From contig CAJXPR010000030.1 of assembly GCA_913058135.1 (NCBI GenBank), positions 1 to 33,058 on the forward strand: a stretch of 33,058 nucleotides of DNA, in the 5' to 3' direction. The stretch is from an uncultured Gammaproteobacteria bacterium (GTDB taxonomy: Bacteria > Pseudomonadota > Gammaproteobacteria > Pseudomonadales > Pseudohongiellaceae). The notes below the pieces were generated by a model that was not told the DNA's origin, searched no databases, and worked only from the letters and a program-made list of their open reading frames with translations. Within the stretch, counting starts at the first letter, position 1. Every line of letters starts with the position of its first letter. Of the stretch, positions 9,075-16,942 are shown piece after piece. Position numbers and translations under genes: made by a program.

Positions 9075-9997
9075 AAATGGCAGAGCTGAAAGGCCGACCC
9101 GTCAGTCTGGTTGAAATGGGGCCCCGTGATGGCCTGCAGAATGAGCCCGCGCAGCTGAGCGCGTCGATCAAGGCCGGACTGGTTGACCGTCTGGCGGCAT
9201 CTGGCTTGCGACGCATCGAAACCGGCAGTTTTGTCTCTCCAAAATGGATTCCGCAGATGGCCGATTCGGCCGAGGTATTTGCCGGCATCACACGCGTCCC
9301 GGGCGTGCGCTACAGCGCCCTGACACCCAATATGCAGGGATTTGAGCGCGCCGTGCAGGCCGGTGCCGATGAAGTTGCAGTGTTTGCCGCCGCCTCTGAA
9401 CTGTTCAGTCAGAAAAACATCAATTGCAGTATCCGGGACAGCATTCAGCGTTTTACCGAGGTATGCGCGGCCGCCAACGCGGCCGGCATCCCGGTGCGTG
9501 GTTATGTGTCCTGCGCCATGGGTTGCCCGTACCAGGGCGAGGTACCGGCCAATGATGTGGCCATGGCGGTAGCTGAGCTGATGGCTCTGGGCTGTTATGA
9601 AGTGTCTGTGGGTGACACCATCGGCACCGGTACCCCGCAGCATGTGCATGAGGTACTGTCGCGTTGTCTGCAGGAAGCACGTGCCGATCAGCTGGCCATG
9701 CATTTTCATGATACCTACGGGCAGGCGCTGGCCAATCTTCTGGCTGGCCTGCAATTGGGTTTGGCCACCATCGACGCGTCTGTCGCGGGCCTGGGCGGTT
9801 GCCCTTATGCGCAGGGCGCCAGCGGTAATGTTGCCACCGAAGATGTGCTGTTCATGCTGCACGGCCTGGGCATGGATACCGGTGTTGACCTGCCTCGCCT
9901 GATTGATACCAGTCGCTGGATTTGCGAGCTGCTGCAGCGGCCCAACCAGTCCCGCGTGTCACTGGCCGGCCTGCCGGTGGCGCGCGGCGGCGCCTGA
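9071..9997 (+). CDS. liuE: Hydroxymethylglutaryl-CoA lyase
   Basis: Cleaves HMG-CoA to acetyl-CoA and acetoacetate, the last liu step. 308 residues, typical of bacterial HMG-CoA lyase. The TIM-barrel motifs are complete: LVEMGPRDGLQNE (metal and catalytic Asp/Arg), SVGDTIGTGTP, HFHDTYGQALAN (metal His pair) and the signature loop GLGGCPYAQGASGN with the active-site cysteine. ATG 9071 overlaps the liuD stop (ATGA). A second in-frame ATG at 9077 is an alternative start. The following gap (9998-10041) contains a direct repeat of TTTCAGACC but no clear terminator, so the next gene is probably co-transcribed. Confidence 0.96.
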   Translation: MKMAELKGRPVSLVEMGPRDGLQNEPAQLSASIKAGLVDRLAASGLRRIETGSFVSPKWIPQMADSAEVFAGITRVPGVRYSALTPNMQGFERAVQAGADEVAVFAAASELFSQKNINCSIRDSIQRFTEVCAAANAAGIPVRGYVSCAMGCPYQGEVPANDVAMAVAELMALGCYEVSVGDTIGTGTPQHVHEVLSRCLQEARADQLAMHFHDTYGQALANLLAGLQLGLATIDASVAGLGGCPYAQGASGNVATEDVLFMLHGLGMDTGVDLPRLIDTSRWICELLQRPNQSRVSLAGLPVARGGA

Positions 9998-10041
9998 CTT
10001 ATTTTCAGACCTTTTTTTCAGACCGGAACGGAAGCTGACCC

Positions 10042-12024
10042 ATGACCACAAACGCTGATTCGCCCATCCTGTGTCAGGCGCGCTTTGATCTCAAAACAGC
10101 AGCGCCCGGTGACTGCCACCTGGTCGACTTCATCAACTGGATCAACAGCACACAGCGCGTCCAGCTTGCCAGCTACGCAGCCCTGCATCGCTGGAGTGTG
10201 CAGAACCGCGAGGCCTTCTGGCAGGCCTGCCTGACCTTCACCGGTATCAGCGTGGACGCCCCCGCCGAGGCCCGTGTACTGAAACATGGACGGCAGTTCT
10301 GGCTGGATCAGTGGTTTCCGGAACATCGCCTGAATTATGCCGCCAACCTGCTACGCTTTCGCGACGAGCAGACCGCACTGATTTTCTGTGATGAGCACAA
10401 TAACCGGCAGTCGCTGAGTTATGCGGCGCTATCCGGGCAGGTGTCACAGGTGCAGCAATGGCTGTTGGCGCAGGGTGTGCAGGCCGGCGACAGGGTAGCC
10501 GGGTTTGCCGCCAACCGCATCGAAACTGTGGTGGCGATGCTGGCCAGTGCCTCCATCGGCGCCATCTGGTCATCGTGTTCGCCGGACTTTGGCGTTGGCG
10601 GCATACTTGACCGTTTCACCCAGATTGAACCCAAGATACTGTTTGCAGTGCCCACTCACTGTTATGCGGGGCGCATCAATACCCATCAGGCCGTGCTGGA
10701 GAAACTGATGGCGGGCCTGCCATCGCTGCAGGCCGTCGTGCTGCTGCCCGATCTGTATGGCGCCGGCGCAGGCGATCCGGATGGGCACAGTGCGGTGCTG
10801 CCTTGGTCCGAAGTACTGGCCAGCGCGCAACCTGCCGAACCGGATTTTGCTGCGCTGCCGTTTTCACATCCGCTGTTTATCATGTATTCCTCGGGCACCA
10901 CCGGCATACCCAAGTGCATCGTGCACAGCGCCGGCGGAACACTGCTGCAGCATCGCAAGGAGCATCACCTGCACCTGAACCTGCAGCGTGATGATGTCCT
11001 GTTTTATTTCACCACCTGTGGCTGGATGATGTGGAACTGGCTGGTCAGCGGCCTGGCGTCAGGCGCGACGCTGGTGCTGTATGACGGTTCGCCGTTTCAC
11101 CCGCAGCCATCGATACTGTTTGACCTGGCGGCAGAAACCGGGGTCAGCATCTTTGGCACCTCCGCCAAATACCTGTCGGCTGCGGAAAAAGCGGGTGTCA
11201 AACCCCGCCAGTCGCATAAGCTGCCGCGTCTGCACACTCTCTTGTCCACCGGCTCGCCGCTGAGTGCCGAGGGTTTTGATTATGTGTACCGGGATGTGAA
11301 ACCGGACATCAGCCTGCAGTCGATTTCCGGGGGTACTGACATCATTTCCTGCTTTGTGCTGGGCAGTCCGATTCTGCCGATATACCGGGGCGAAATTCAG
11401 TGTGCAGGGCTGGGCATGGATGTGAAGGTCTATAACGCGGCCGGCAAACCGGTGTCGCAGGAAAAAGGCGAGCTGGTATGTCAGCAGTCCTTCCCCAGCA
11501 TGCCCACCGGCTTCTGGCATGACCCCGATCACAAAAAGTACCAGGCCGCCTACTTTGAGCGTTTTGACAATATCTGGACACACGGTGACTACGCCGAGCA
11601 GACTGTGCACGGTGGCTGGATCATTTACGGACGCTCGGACACGGTACTGAACCCGGGCGGCGTGCGCATTGGCACGGCGGAAATCTACCGTCAGGTGGAA
11701 CAGCTGCCGCAGGTGCTGGAGAGCGTGGCCGTGGGTCAGGAATGGGACAATGATGTGCGTATCGTGCTGTTTGTGCGCCTGCAGCCCGGCATCACGCTGG
11801 ACGAGCAACTAATTGGCGACATCAGACTCAGCATCCGCAACGGCGCGTCACCGCGCCACGTACCGGCAGTGATCCGCCAGGTGCCCGACATTCCCAGAAC
11901 GCTGAATGGCAAGATCGCCGAGATTGCCGTGCGCGAAACCCTGCACGGCCGCCCCGTGAAAAATCAGGATGCGCTGGCCAACCCTGATGCGTTGGCGTTT
12001 TTTAAAGGGGACGGAGGGATTTAG
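10042..12024 (+). CDS. aacS: Acetoacetyl-CoA synthetase
   Basis: ANL-superfamily ligase that activates acetoacetate with ATP and CoA, so the acetoacetate made by LiuE can be thiolysed to acetyl-CoA. 660 residues. Motifs include the phosphate loop MYSSGTTGIPKCIVHS, QSISGGTDIISCF, the hinge YGRSDTVLNPGGVRIG and the catalytic lysine in RTLNGK. The features WFPEHRLNYAANLL and SGGTDI with CFVLG separate it from acetyl-CoA synthetase. A GGAACGGAAG ribosome site precedes ATG 10042. The natural C-terminus near NPDALAFF runs into a palindromic element that supplies the last residues KGDGGI and the TAG stop. Its place at the end of the liu operon replaces the CoA-transferase used in some other bacteria. 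Confidence 0.95.
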   Translation: MTTNADSPILCQARFDLKTAAPGDCHLVDFINWINSTQRVQLASYAALHRWSVQNREAFWQACLTFTGISVDAPAEARVLKHGRQFWLDQWFPEHRLNYAANLLRFRDEQTALIFCDEHNNRQSLSYAALSGQVSQVQQWLLAQGVQAGDRVAGFAANRIETVVAMLASASIGAIWSSCSPDFGVGGILDRFTQIEPKILFAVPTHCYAGRINTHQAVLEKLMAGLPSLQAVVLLPDLYGAGAGDPDGHSAVLPWSEVLASAQPAEPDFAALPFSHPLFIMYSSGTTGIPKCIVHSAGGTLLQHRKEHHLHLNLQRDDVLFYFTTCGWMMWNWLVSGLASGATLVLYDGSPFHPQPSILFDLAAETGVSIFGTSAKYLSAAEKAGVKPRQSHKLPRLHTLLSTGSPLSAEGFDYVYRDVKPDISLQSISGGTDIISCFVLGSPILPIYRGEIQCAGLGMDVKVYNAAGKPVSQEKGELVCQQSFPSMPTGFWHDPDHKKYQAAYFERFDNIWTHGDYAEQTVHGGWIIYGRSDTVLNPGGVRIGTAEIYRQVEQLPQVLESVAVGQEWDNDVRIVLFVRLQPGITLDEQLIGDIRLSIRNGASPRHVPAVIRQVPDIPRTLNGKIAEIAVRETLHGRPVKNQDALANPDALAFFKGDGGI

Positions 12025-12058
12025 CTCGCTAAATCCCTCCGTCCCCTTTAAAAAACGC
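11995..12058. repeat. Perfect 31-bp-arm palindrome at the aacS/mtnC convergent junction
   Basis: Arms 11995-12025 and 12028-12058 are exact reverse complements separated by only TC. The G-rich part of the left arm is AAAGGGGACGGAGGGATTTA. The element contains the aacS stop (TAG 12022-12024) and, on the other strand, the mtnC stop (TAA 12050-12048), so both proteins end inside it. In RNA from either strand the GC stem is followed by UUU and then six As, so it is not a textbook U-tract terminator, although it probably blocks transcription both ways. It resembles an extragenic palindromic (REP-like) element. Confidence 0.9.
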
Positions 12059-12740
12059 TGATCTCAGCAAAGCTGCTGACGATCGGATGCTTCGATTTCT
12101 TCGGCGCCACCGTACCTTCCTGCGGCCGCACTACCCAGATGGTGTTGAAACCCGCTTCGGCAGCGGCGTCAAGCTCGGCTTCGATGTCGGACAGGAACAG
12201 AATATCCTTGGGCGGCAGGGCAATCTGCTCGGCCAGGTTGAGGTAGGACTGCACTTCCTGCTTGGCACCGATACTGGTGTCAAAATAACCGGCAAACATC
12301 AGGCGCAGGTCACCGCAGCTTGAATAACGGAAGAACAGACGCTGGGCTTTTTCCGAGCCGGACGAATACACATACAGATTGATACCTTCGTCCAGCCATT
12401 CCTGCAGCTTGGGCGGCACATCGGGGTAGACGTGCGCCTGGTACTCGCCGCGCTGGTAGCCGCGCTCCCAGACCATACCCTGCAATGCCTTGAGCTCGGT
12501 AACTTTCTGGTCCTCATGCATCCACAGGCGCAGCTGGTCGATCAGGGCTTCGGTATTTTTCAACGGAATGCCGGTGTTGTCACTCATGCTTCGTAGCTGA
12601 CGTGCCACGTCGCGCTCTTCCTTGTGCTTGCGGACAAAGTCGGGCAGAAAGCGCTCAGCGTAAACAAACAGGACATCCTTAACGAAGCGAATGGAACTGG
12701 TCGTGCCTTCAATATCCGTAACAATGGCGATCGGCTTCAT
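12048..12740 (-). CDS. mtnC: 2,3-Diketo-5-methylthiopentyl-1-phosphate enolase-phosphatase
   Basis: Methionine salvage enzyme that enolises and dephosphorylates the diketo intermediate to give acireductone. 230 residues, a HAD-superfamily protein of the E1 type. The N-terminal nucleophile motif is TDIEGTTSSI (the Mg-binding D and E of the E1 family), followed by the cap region FLPDFVRKHKEERDV, the motif-II serine stretch YVYSSGS, a lysine-containing motif III region and LFLSDIEAELDAA. The start ATG shares one base with the mtnD stop (TAATG at 12742-12738), implying coupled translation. Its stop lies within the aacS/mtnC palindrome. Confidence 0.95.
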   Translation of the reverse strand: MKPIAIVTDIEGTTSSIRFVKDVLFVYAERFLPDFVRKHKEERDVARQLRSMSDNTGIPLKNTEALIDQLRLWMHEDQKVTELKALQGMVWERGYQRGEYQAHVYPDVPPKLQEWLDEGINLYVYSSGSEKAQRLFFRYSSCGDLRLMFAGYFDTSIGAKQEVQSYLNLAEQIALPPKDILFLSDIEAELDAAAEAGFNTIWVVRPQEGTVAPKKSKHPIVSSFAEISVF

Positions 12741-13297
12741 TATGGCTCCAAACGGGAAAACGAATCAGCGATCGGACTGCCAGTATAATTGGCAACCCAG
12801 CCTTCGGTGTTATTAAAAAACCGGATCGCCACAAAGGACGGTTTCGGGCCCATGTCAAACCAGTGTGGCGTGTTGGCAGGCACGGAAATCAGATCGCCCT
12901 TCTGGCACAGAACCTCATACACCTTGTCCTGCACATGCAGACTGAACAGCCCCTGGCCGTCCACAAAAAAGCGCACTTCATCTTCGCTGTGGCGATGCTC
13001 GCTGAGAAACTTCTGACGCAGCTCCGGCACCTTGGCTTCCACTTCCGGATTTGTTGCGTCCAGGCTGATCACGTCGACGGTCTGGTAGCCTTCTTCGGCC
13101 ACCAGCTGGTCAATATCGGCTTTGTACGCGGCCATCACCTGATCGCTGCTGTCACCAGCGCTGACCGGTGCTGCCGCCTGCCACTGCTCAAAGCGGATGC
13201 CCACTGCGGCCAATTGCTCGGCTATTTTCACCGGGTCGGTTGCCTGCCACTCTATGGTGGCTGGGTCCGAGTCTGCAAAAACCTTCAACGCGCTCAT
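12740..13297 (-). CDS. mtnD: Acireductone dioxygenase
   Basis: Oxidises acireductone, with Fe(II), to 2-keto-4-methylthiobutyrate, the methionine precursor, and formate; the Ni form gives an off-pathway product. 185 residues from ATG 13297, which overlaps the mtnB stop by ATGA and follows AGGACAGA. The frame stays open upstream to 13351, but that part is mtnB coding. The cupin metal ligands are all present: H101, H103 and E107 in SEHRHSEDEVRFF and H145 in TPHWFDMG, matching the H96/H98/E102/H140 pattern of the Klebsiella enzyme. Middle gene of mtnB-mtnD-mtnC. Confidence 0.96.
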   Translation of the reverse strand: MSALKVFADSDPATIEWQATDPVKIAEQLAAVGIRFEQWQAAAPVSAGDSSDQVMAAYKADIDQLVAEEGYQTVDVISLDATNPEVEAKVPELRQKFLSEHRHSEDEVRFFVDGQGLFSLHVQDKVYEVLCQKGDLISVPANTPHWFDMGPKPSFVAIRFFNNTEGWVANYTGSPIADSFSRLEP

Positions 13298-13950
13298 TCT
13301 CTGTCCTCGTTCACGTGCGACGTCGGGCGTGCCCCCGCTCGTGCGTGCCAATAATAATCAAGCAGAAACTCCAGTGCCTCAAGATGGCGCAGGGTTTCCG
13401 GCAAATCGCGGCCCCAGGTGTACAGGCCATGGCCCCGAATCAGATATGCATGTCCGGTGCCATGTTGCTGCATCCAGTGCTCCACCTCGCTGGCCAGCGC
13501 AGTGATATCCTGGGTGTTGTCAAACACCGGAATGCGCAACGTCACCTGATGACTGCTGTTACCCGCAAAAGCTTTGAGTAACTCCAGGCCGCTGAGTTCC
13601 ACAACCGCCGGGGCAGCCATTGACACCAGTGTCGCCTTCACCGAATGGGTGTGCAACACCGCACCGATGTCCGGATCACGCCGGTACAGTTGGGTATGCA
13701 ACAGGGTTTCAGCTGACGGTTTTTTCCCGTCCAGCGCCTGCCCTGACAGGTCCACCTGCATGATATCGGCCGGTTGCAGATTACCTTTGTCCCGACCGGA
13801 CACCGTGATCGCACAGCTGTCGCAGGTCAGGCGTTGGGAAAAATTGCTGCTGGTGGCCGGACACCATCCCTGTTGCCAGATACGCTGACCGGCGGCGATC
13901 AGACCTGACACGGCCTGCTGGTAGAGTTCTGTTGGGGGAGCTGGGTTCAT
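13294..13950 (-). CDS. mtnB: Methylthioribulose-1-phosphate dehydratase
   Basis: Zinc-dependent class II aldolase-family dehydratase that makes the diketo substrate of MtnC from methylthioribulose-1-phosphate. 218 residues from ATG 13950; a TTG start three codons upstream is also possible. Family landmarks are WCPATSSNFSQRL, SGRDKG, the zinc HTHS motif, ELSGLELLKAF and the third zinc histidine in RGHGLYTWG. It is 25 bases downstream of rlmI. A TATAAT hexamer (13964-13959, minus strand) lies just before the start, but no -35 at proper spacing was found, so I favour read-through from rlmI. The mtnA and mtnP genes of the pathway are not in this window. Confidence 0.94.
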   Translation of the reverse strand: MNPAPPTELYQQAVSGLIAAGQRIWQQGWCPATSSNFSQRLTCDSCAITVSGRDKGNLQPADIMQVDLSGQALDGKKPSAETLLHTQLYRRDPDIGAVLHTHSVKATLVSMAAPAVVELSGLELLKAFAGNSSHQVTLRIPVFDNTQDITALASEVEHWMQQHGTGHAYLIRGHGLYTWGRDLPETLRHLEALEFLLDYYWHARAGARPTSHVNEDRE

Positions 13951-13975
13951 GGCGCGCAATTATAGCCCGATTTGC

Positions 13976-15160
13976 TCAGTCAAGCACACATACCAGACCC
14001 TTAAGATACAGCGCTTCGGGAAACGGCAACGCCACCGGGTGATCTTCGGCCTGGTGCAGGTAATGGGTGATGCGCCCGTCGCGCCCGGCATCGAGCAGGG
14101 CATCGGCGGTAATCTTCTGAAACAGCGCGGGATCAATGGCACCGGAGCAGGAAAAATTCACCAGTGTGCCACCGGAACCAAGCAGTTGCGCAGCCTGCAG
14201 AGCGATGTCCTTGTAAGCCCGTGCGGCCTTTTTAAACTGATGTTTGGTCTCGGCGAACTTGGGTGGATCGAGCACAATCAGATCATAGCTCATGTTTTTG
14301 TTTTTCAGTTCACGCAGGTACTCAAACACATTGGCCTGCACCAGATCGGCCTGCTCCGGACCGAAGTCGTTCAACGCCAGATTCTCCCCGGCCAGTTCCA
14401 GCGCCGGCCCGGACGAATCAACATTGGTCACGTGGGTCGCCCCGCCCTTCAGAGCCGCGATGCCAAAACCACCGGTGTAGGAGAAACAGTTGAGCACGCG
14501 TTTACCGGCGCTCATGCGCTGCACCAGGCTGCGGTTGTCGAACTGGTCCAGGTAGTAGCCGGTTTTGTGGCCCTGCTGGATACTGACCATAAAGAGCCGG
14601 TCCTGCTCCTGAATCTGTACCAGTGCCGGGGGTTCCTCACCATGAATCAGACCCTGACGCTGTGCCAGTCCTTCGTGTTTACGCACGGTGACATCGGAGC
14701 GCTCGTAGATACCGCGGCAAGGTGACAGCTCGGCCAGCGCGGCAACGATGGTGTCGCGCCAGAACTCGGCGCCGGCGCTGAGGAACTGACAGCTCAGGTA
14801 ATCGCCGTAACGATCGACAATCAGGCCGGGAAAACCATCGGACTCGGCATACACCAGTCGGCAGGCCGTGCGCGTGGCTGACAGCAGACCCGCGCGTCGG
14901 GCTATGGCGCGGCGCAGGCGTTCATGGATAAAGCCGGCATCGATCACCGCTTCCGTATCAAAGGACCACATGCGTGCACGAATCTGGGATGTCGGCGACC
15001 AGGCGGCAACACCCAGCGTCTTGCCCCGGCTGTCCTCCACGGTGACGGTGTCTCCGGGAGCGGGCTCTCCGTCGACGGAATCAATAGCGCCGGAAAAAAT
15101 CCACGGATGGCGGCGCAACAGCGAACTGTCGCGGCCCTTACTTAACTTGATCACACTCAT
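13976..15160 (-). CDS. rlmI: 23S rRNA (cytosine-C5) methyltransferase, RlmI family
   Basis: SAM-dependent methyltransferase, by homology modifying C1962 of 23S rRNA. 394 residues against 396 in E. coli RlmI, with co-linear similarity: N-terminal PUA domain (LLRRHPWIFSGAI, SQIRARMWSFD), central domain (YAESDGFPGLIVDRYGD, DVTVRKHEGL, QQGHKTGYYLDQ) and a Rossmann methyltransferase domain (VLNCFSYTGGFGIAAL, VNVDSSGPAL, LIVLDPPKFAETK). The catalytic cysteine region is NFSCSGAI. ATG 15160 overlaps the pirin gene stop (ATGA). It has no obvious functional link with the pirin or mtn genes sharing its transcript. Confidence 0.95.
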   Translation of the reverse strand: MSVIKLSKGRDSSLLRRHPWIFSGAIDSVDGEPAPGDTVTVEDSRGKTLGVAAWSPTSQIRARMWSFDTEAVIDAGFIHERLRRAIARRAGLLSATRTACRLVYAESDGFPGLIVDRYGDYLSCQFLSAGAEFWRDTIVAALAELSPCRGIYERSDVTVRKHEGLAQRQGLIHGEEPPALVQIQEQDRLFMVSIQQGHKTGYYLDQFDNRSLVQRMSAGKRVLNCFSYTGGFGIAALKGGATHVTNVDSSGPALELAGENLALNDFGPEQADLVQANVFEYLRELKNKNMSYDLIVLDPPKFAETKHQFKKAARAYKDIALQAAQLLGSGGTLVNFSCSGAIDPALFQKITADALLDAGRDGRITHYLHQAEDHPVALPFPEALYLKGLVCVLD

Positions 15161-16011
15161 GGCAGGGGTATGTGTTCCTTGTCATCGCCCGGTACCCGGG
15201 GAAATTCACCATTGTCCCAGCGTTTGCGCGCCGCATCCAGCGTGCTGCGCTCGTAGGCGACAAAATTCCAGTGAATATGTGGCACCCGATTGAACTTTTC
15301 ACCGCCCAACAGCATCAGTCGGCTGTGTTCGAGGCTTTCAAGTTCCGCGTCCTCGGCGTCCAGTAACACAAAATCACCGGCGACAAACTCCGCGTCCCCG
15401 ATGCGGACCCGACCGCTTTCAACAAATACGGCGGCTTCATGCTCGGGATTGGGATGCTCCAGGGTCGCGCCGGGCTGGGCCAGCACATCCAGGTAGAACA
15501 TCGGCGAAAAGGTGCGCACTGGCGAGCTGCGATCGTAGGCTTCGCCGACGATCAGCCGCATCATCAGCCCCGGCCGGTTGATGGTGGGCAGGCGGTTCTT
15601 GGGGATGTGTTCGAAGTCGGGGGCCACGGTTTCATGTTCCGGCGGCAGTGCCACCCATAATTGCAGGCCGTGCAACGGGTGTGGCCGCGCCCGCACTTCA
15701 TGGGTTTCACGCTCCGAATGCACGATGCCTTCACCGGCAATCATCCAGTTCACGTCACCAGGGAAAATCTCCTGCACCGATCCCAGGCTGTCGCGATGCA
15801 GAATGCTGCCTTCAAACAGATAGGTCACCGTGGCCAGGCCGATGTGCGGATGCGGGCGCACATTGATGCCCTCACCGGCCGGAAATTCCGCCGGCCCGAT
15901 GTGATCAAAAAATATGAAGGGCCCGACCATTTTTTTATCATGATGTGGCAGCACACGACTGACGGTGAAGCCGCCCAGATCCTTGTCATCTGCCCGTAAA
16001 ATCTTTGCCAT
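15157..16011 (-). CDS. Pirin family bicupin protein
   Basis: 284-residue two-cupin protein of the pirin family. Some members have quercetin dioxygenase activity or bind regulatory proteins, and the role of this one is unknown. The iron ligands of pirin are conserved: H54 and H56 in VRPHPHIGLATVTYLFEG, and H98 and E100 in AGEGIVHSERE. The C-terminal cupin (LDVLAQPGATLEHPNPEHEAAVFVESG) ends in the conserved HIHWNFVAYERSTLDAARKRW. It is 24 bases downstream of the nitroreductase-like gene and overlaps rlmI by four bases, so it is probably co-transcribed with both. No signal peptide; cytoplasmic. Confidence 0.94.
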   Translation of the reverse strand: MAKILRADDKDLGGFTVSRVLPHHDKKMVGPFIFFDHIGPAEFPAGEGINVRPHPHIGLATVTYLFEGSILHRDSLGSVQEIFPGDVNWMIAGEGIVHSERETHEVRARPHPLHGLQLWVALPPEHETVAPDFEHIPKNRLPTINRPGLMMRLIVGEAYDRSSPVRTFSPMFYLDVLAQPGATLEHPNPEHEAAVFVESGRVRIGDAEFVAGDFVLLDAEDAELESLEHSRLMLLGGEKFNRVPHIHWNFVAYERSTLDAARKRWDNGEFPRVPGDDKEHIPLP

Positions 16012-16035
16012 GACGGCACTCCTGTTGATAAACAG

Positions 16036-16620
16036 TTATCTGTACAGAACCTCAGTCAGAGGCTTGCGCGACGACGGTTGCTCCTTCGCGGCCAGCTCTT
16101 CCGGCAGAGTGTCCGGCGCTGCTGCCACACCTATGGCAAAACCGCACACCACCTTGTGGCCATCATCCAGTTGCAGATAGCGGGTGACTTCTTCGTGCCT
16201 GATGCCAGCCATACCATGTGTGTACAGACCCATCTGCCGCGCCTGCAGGGTCATCGCCATCCAGGCAGCACCGGCATCAAACTCAGCGTAGGCATTGGGC
16301 TTGCCGTTGTGGGCAAACGTCTTTTTGACCACCACAAACCCCAGCACCGGGGCCTGACTCGCCCACTGCTGGTTGCCTTCCACCAGCAATTGCAGATAGT
16401 CGTCAAAGGTCTTGTCAGTGGATACATGGAACTGCCAGGGCTGGGCGTTAAAACATGACGGTGCCCAACGGGCCGCTTCAAACAGCAGCGCCAGATCGGC
16501 ATCCTTGATAGGGGTTTTGACAAAGGCGCGCGGTGACCATCGCCTGACCTGTAAGGGATCGACGCCAGGCAAGGCCTCGCGGGCAGAGAAATCCGGTTGA
16601 ATGGTATCGGGGTACTTCAT
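16036..16620 (-). CDS. Nitroreductase-family protein (FMN-dependent oxidoreductase)
   Basis: 194-residue nitroreductase-fold protein that probably binds FMN and uses NAD(P)H; the substrate is unknown. The family N-terminus is recognisable in VRRWSPRAF with FEAARWAPSCFNAQPWQFHV, and the mid-region Ala/Trp/Met helix (DAGAAWMAMTLQARQMGLYTHGM) and HKVVCGFAIG precede the terminal segment. ATG 16620 has an AGGGAG Shine-Dalgarno six bases upstream. Twelve additional in-frame codons extend to 16656 but lack a ribosome site. First gene of the minus-strand unit leading through pirin, rlmI and mtnBDC, so its promoter must lie in the divergent region to its right. No good -10/-35 pair was identified there. 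Confidence 0.88.
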   Translation of the reverse strand: MKYPDTIQPDFSAREALPGVDPLQVRRWSPRAFVKTPIKDADLALLFEAARWAPSCFNAQPWQFHVSTDKTFDDYLQLLVEGNQQWASQAPVLGFVVVKKTFAHNGKPNAYAEFDAGAAWMAMTLQARQMGLYTHGMAGIRHEEVTRYLQLDDGHKVVCGFAIGVAAAPDTLPEELAAKEQPSSRKPLTEVLYR

Positions 16621-16796
16621 GTTCGACTCCCTTGTGACACGTTCTGAGGTCAGCAAAGAAGTGAGTGTACCGTTGATAGGAAGGGGGTACCAGCGATGAG
16701 GGGCGCAGCGGCAGCCAGGAAAAAATGCACATCCATGTGCTCCCTGTCCAAAACCTTAACCTTCCCGTTAATGCTTGTGTACGGAACCCATCATAA

Positions 16797-16815
16797 TGTG
16801 GGAATTATTCCCACA
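16797..16815. promoter_or_regulatory. 19-bp palindromic operator candidate
   Basis: TGTGGGAATTATTCCCACA has perfect 8-base arms around TTA. It lies in the non-coding stretch 16621-16942 between the divergent nitroreductase and GNAT genes. It sits immediately after one CATAAT (16792-16797) and overlaps the -35-like TTCCCA of another promoter candidate, a placement typical of a repressor site. The arms are too short and AT-centred for a strong terminator. The cognate regulator is unknown. The rest of 16621-16942 contains no gene I can support. Confidence 0.55.
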
Positions 16816-16835
16816 CAAGCGCGCTATGGCATAAT
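16808..16835 (+). promoter_or_regulatory. Candidate sigma70 promoter for the GNAT gene
   Basis: TTCCCA (16808-16813, 4/6 to TTGACA), a 16-base spacer, then CATAAT (16830-16835, 5/6 to TATAAT). Its -35 lies within the right arm of the 19-bp palindrome, and transcription would start at about 16842, just before the CRP-type site. A second CATAAT at 16792 with a poor TTAATG -35 at 17-base spacing is an alternative. Confidence 0.4.
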
Positions 16836-16845
16836 CTGCACCCTG

Positions 16846-16861
16846 TGTGACGCCAGTCACA
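16846..16861. promoter_or_regulatory. Perfect CRP/Vfr-type binding site
   Basis: TGTGACGCCAGTCACA is an exact TGTGA-N6-TCACA match, the core of the CRP consensus, with further symmetry from flanking G/C bases. It falls at about +5 to +20 of the candidate promoter at 16808-16835, a position from which CRP usually represses, or it could activate a promoter further downstream. It links the GNAT gene, possibly with the following lipoprotein and channel genes, to cAMP control. Confidence 0.65.
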
Positions 16862-16942
16862 GGTGGAGGCATGTTTCACCCTGACCTGGATGACAGCTTG
16901 TACAATTCAGCCACCCGGTATGAACCAACGGAACCCGACACC

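Noticed and set aside
11995-12058. Textbook bidirectional intrinsic terminator
   Set aside because: After the GC stem only three Us precede six As in either RNA, and the arms are unusually long and perfect. I annotate it as a palindromic element that may still stop transcription.
16696-16884. Small open frame in the nitroreductase/GNAT intergenic region
   Set aside because: No ribosome site, no recognisable sequence, and it runs through the palindrome and CRP-type site.
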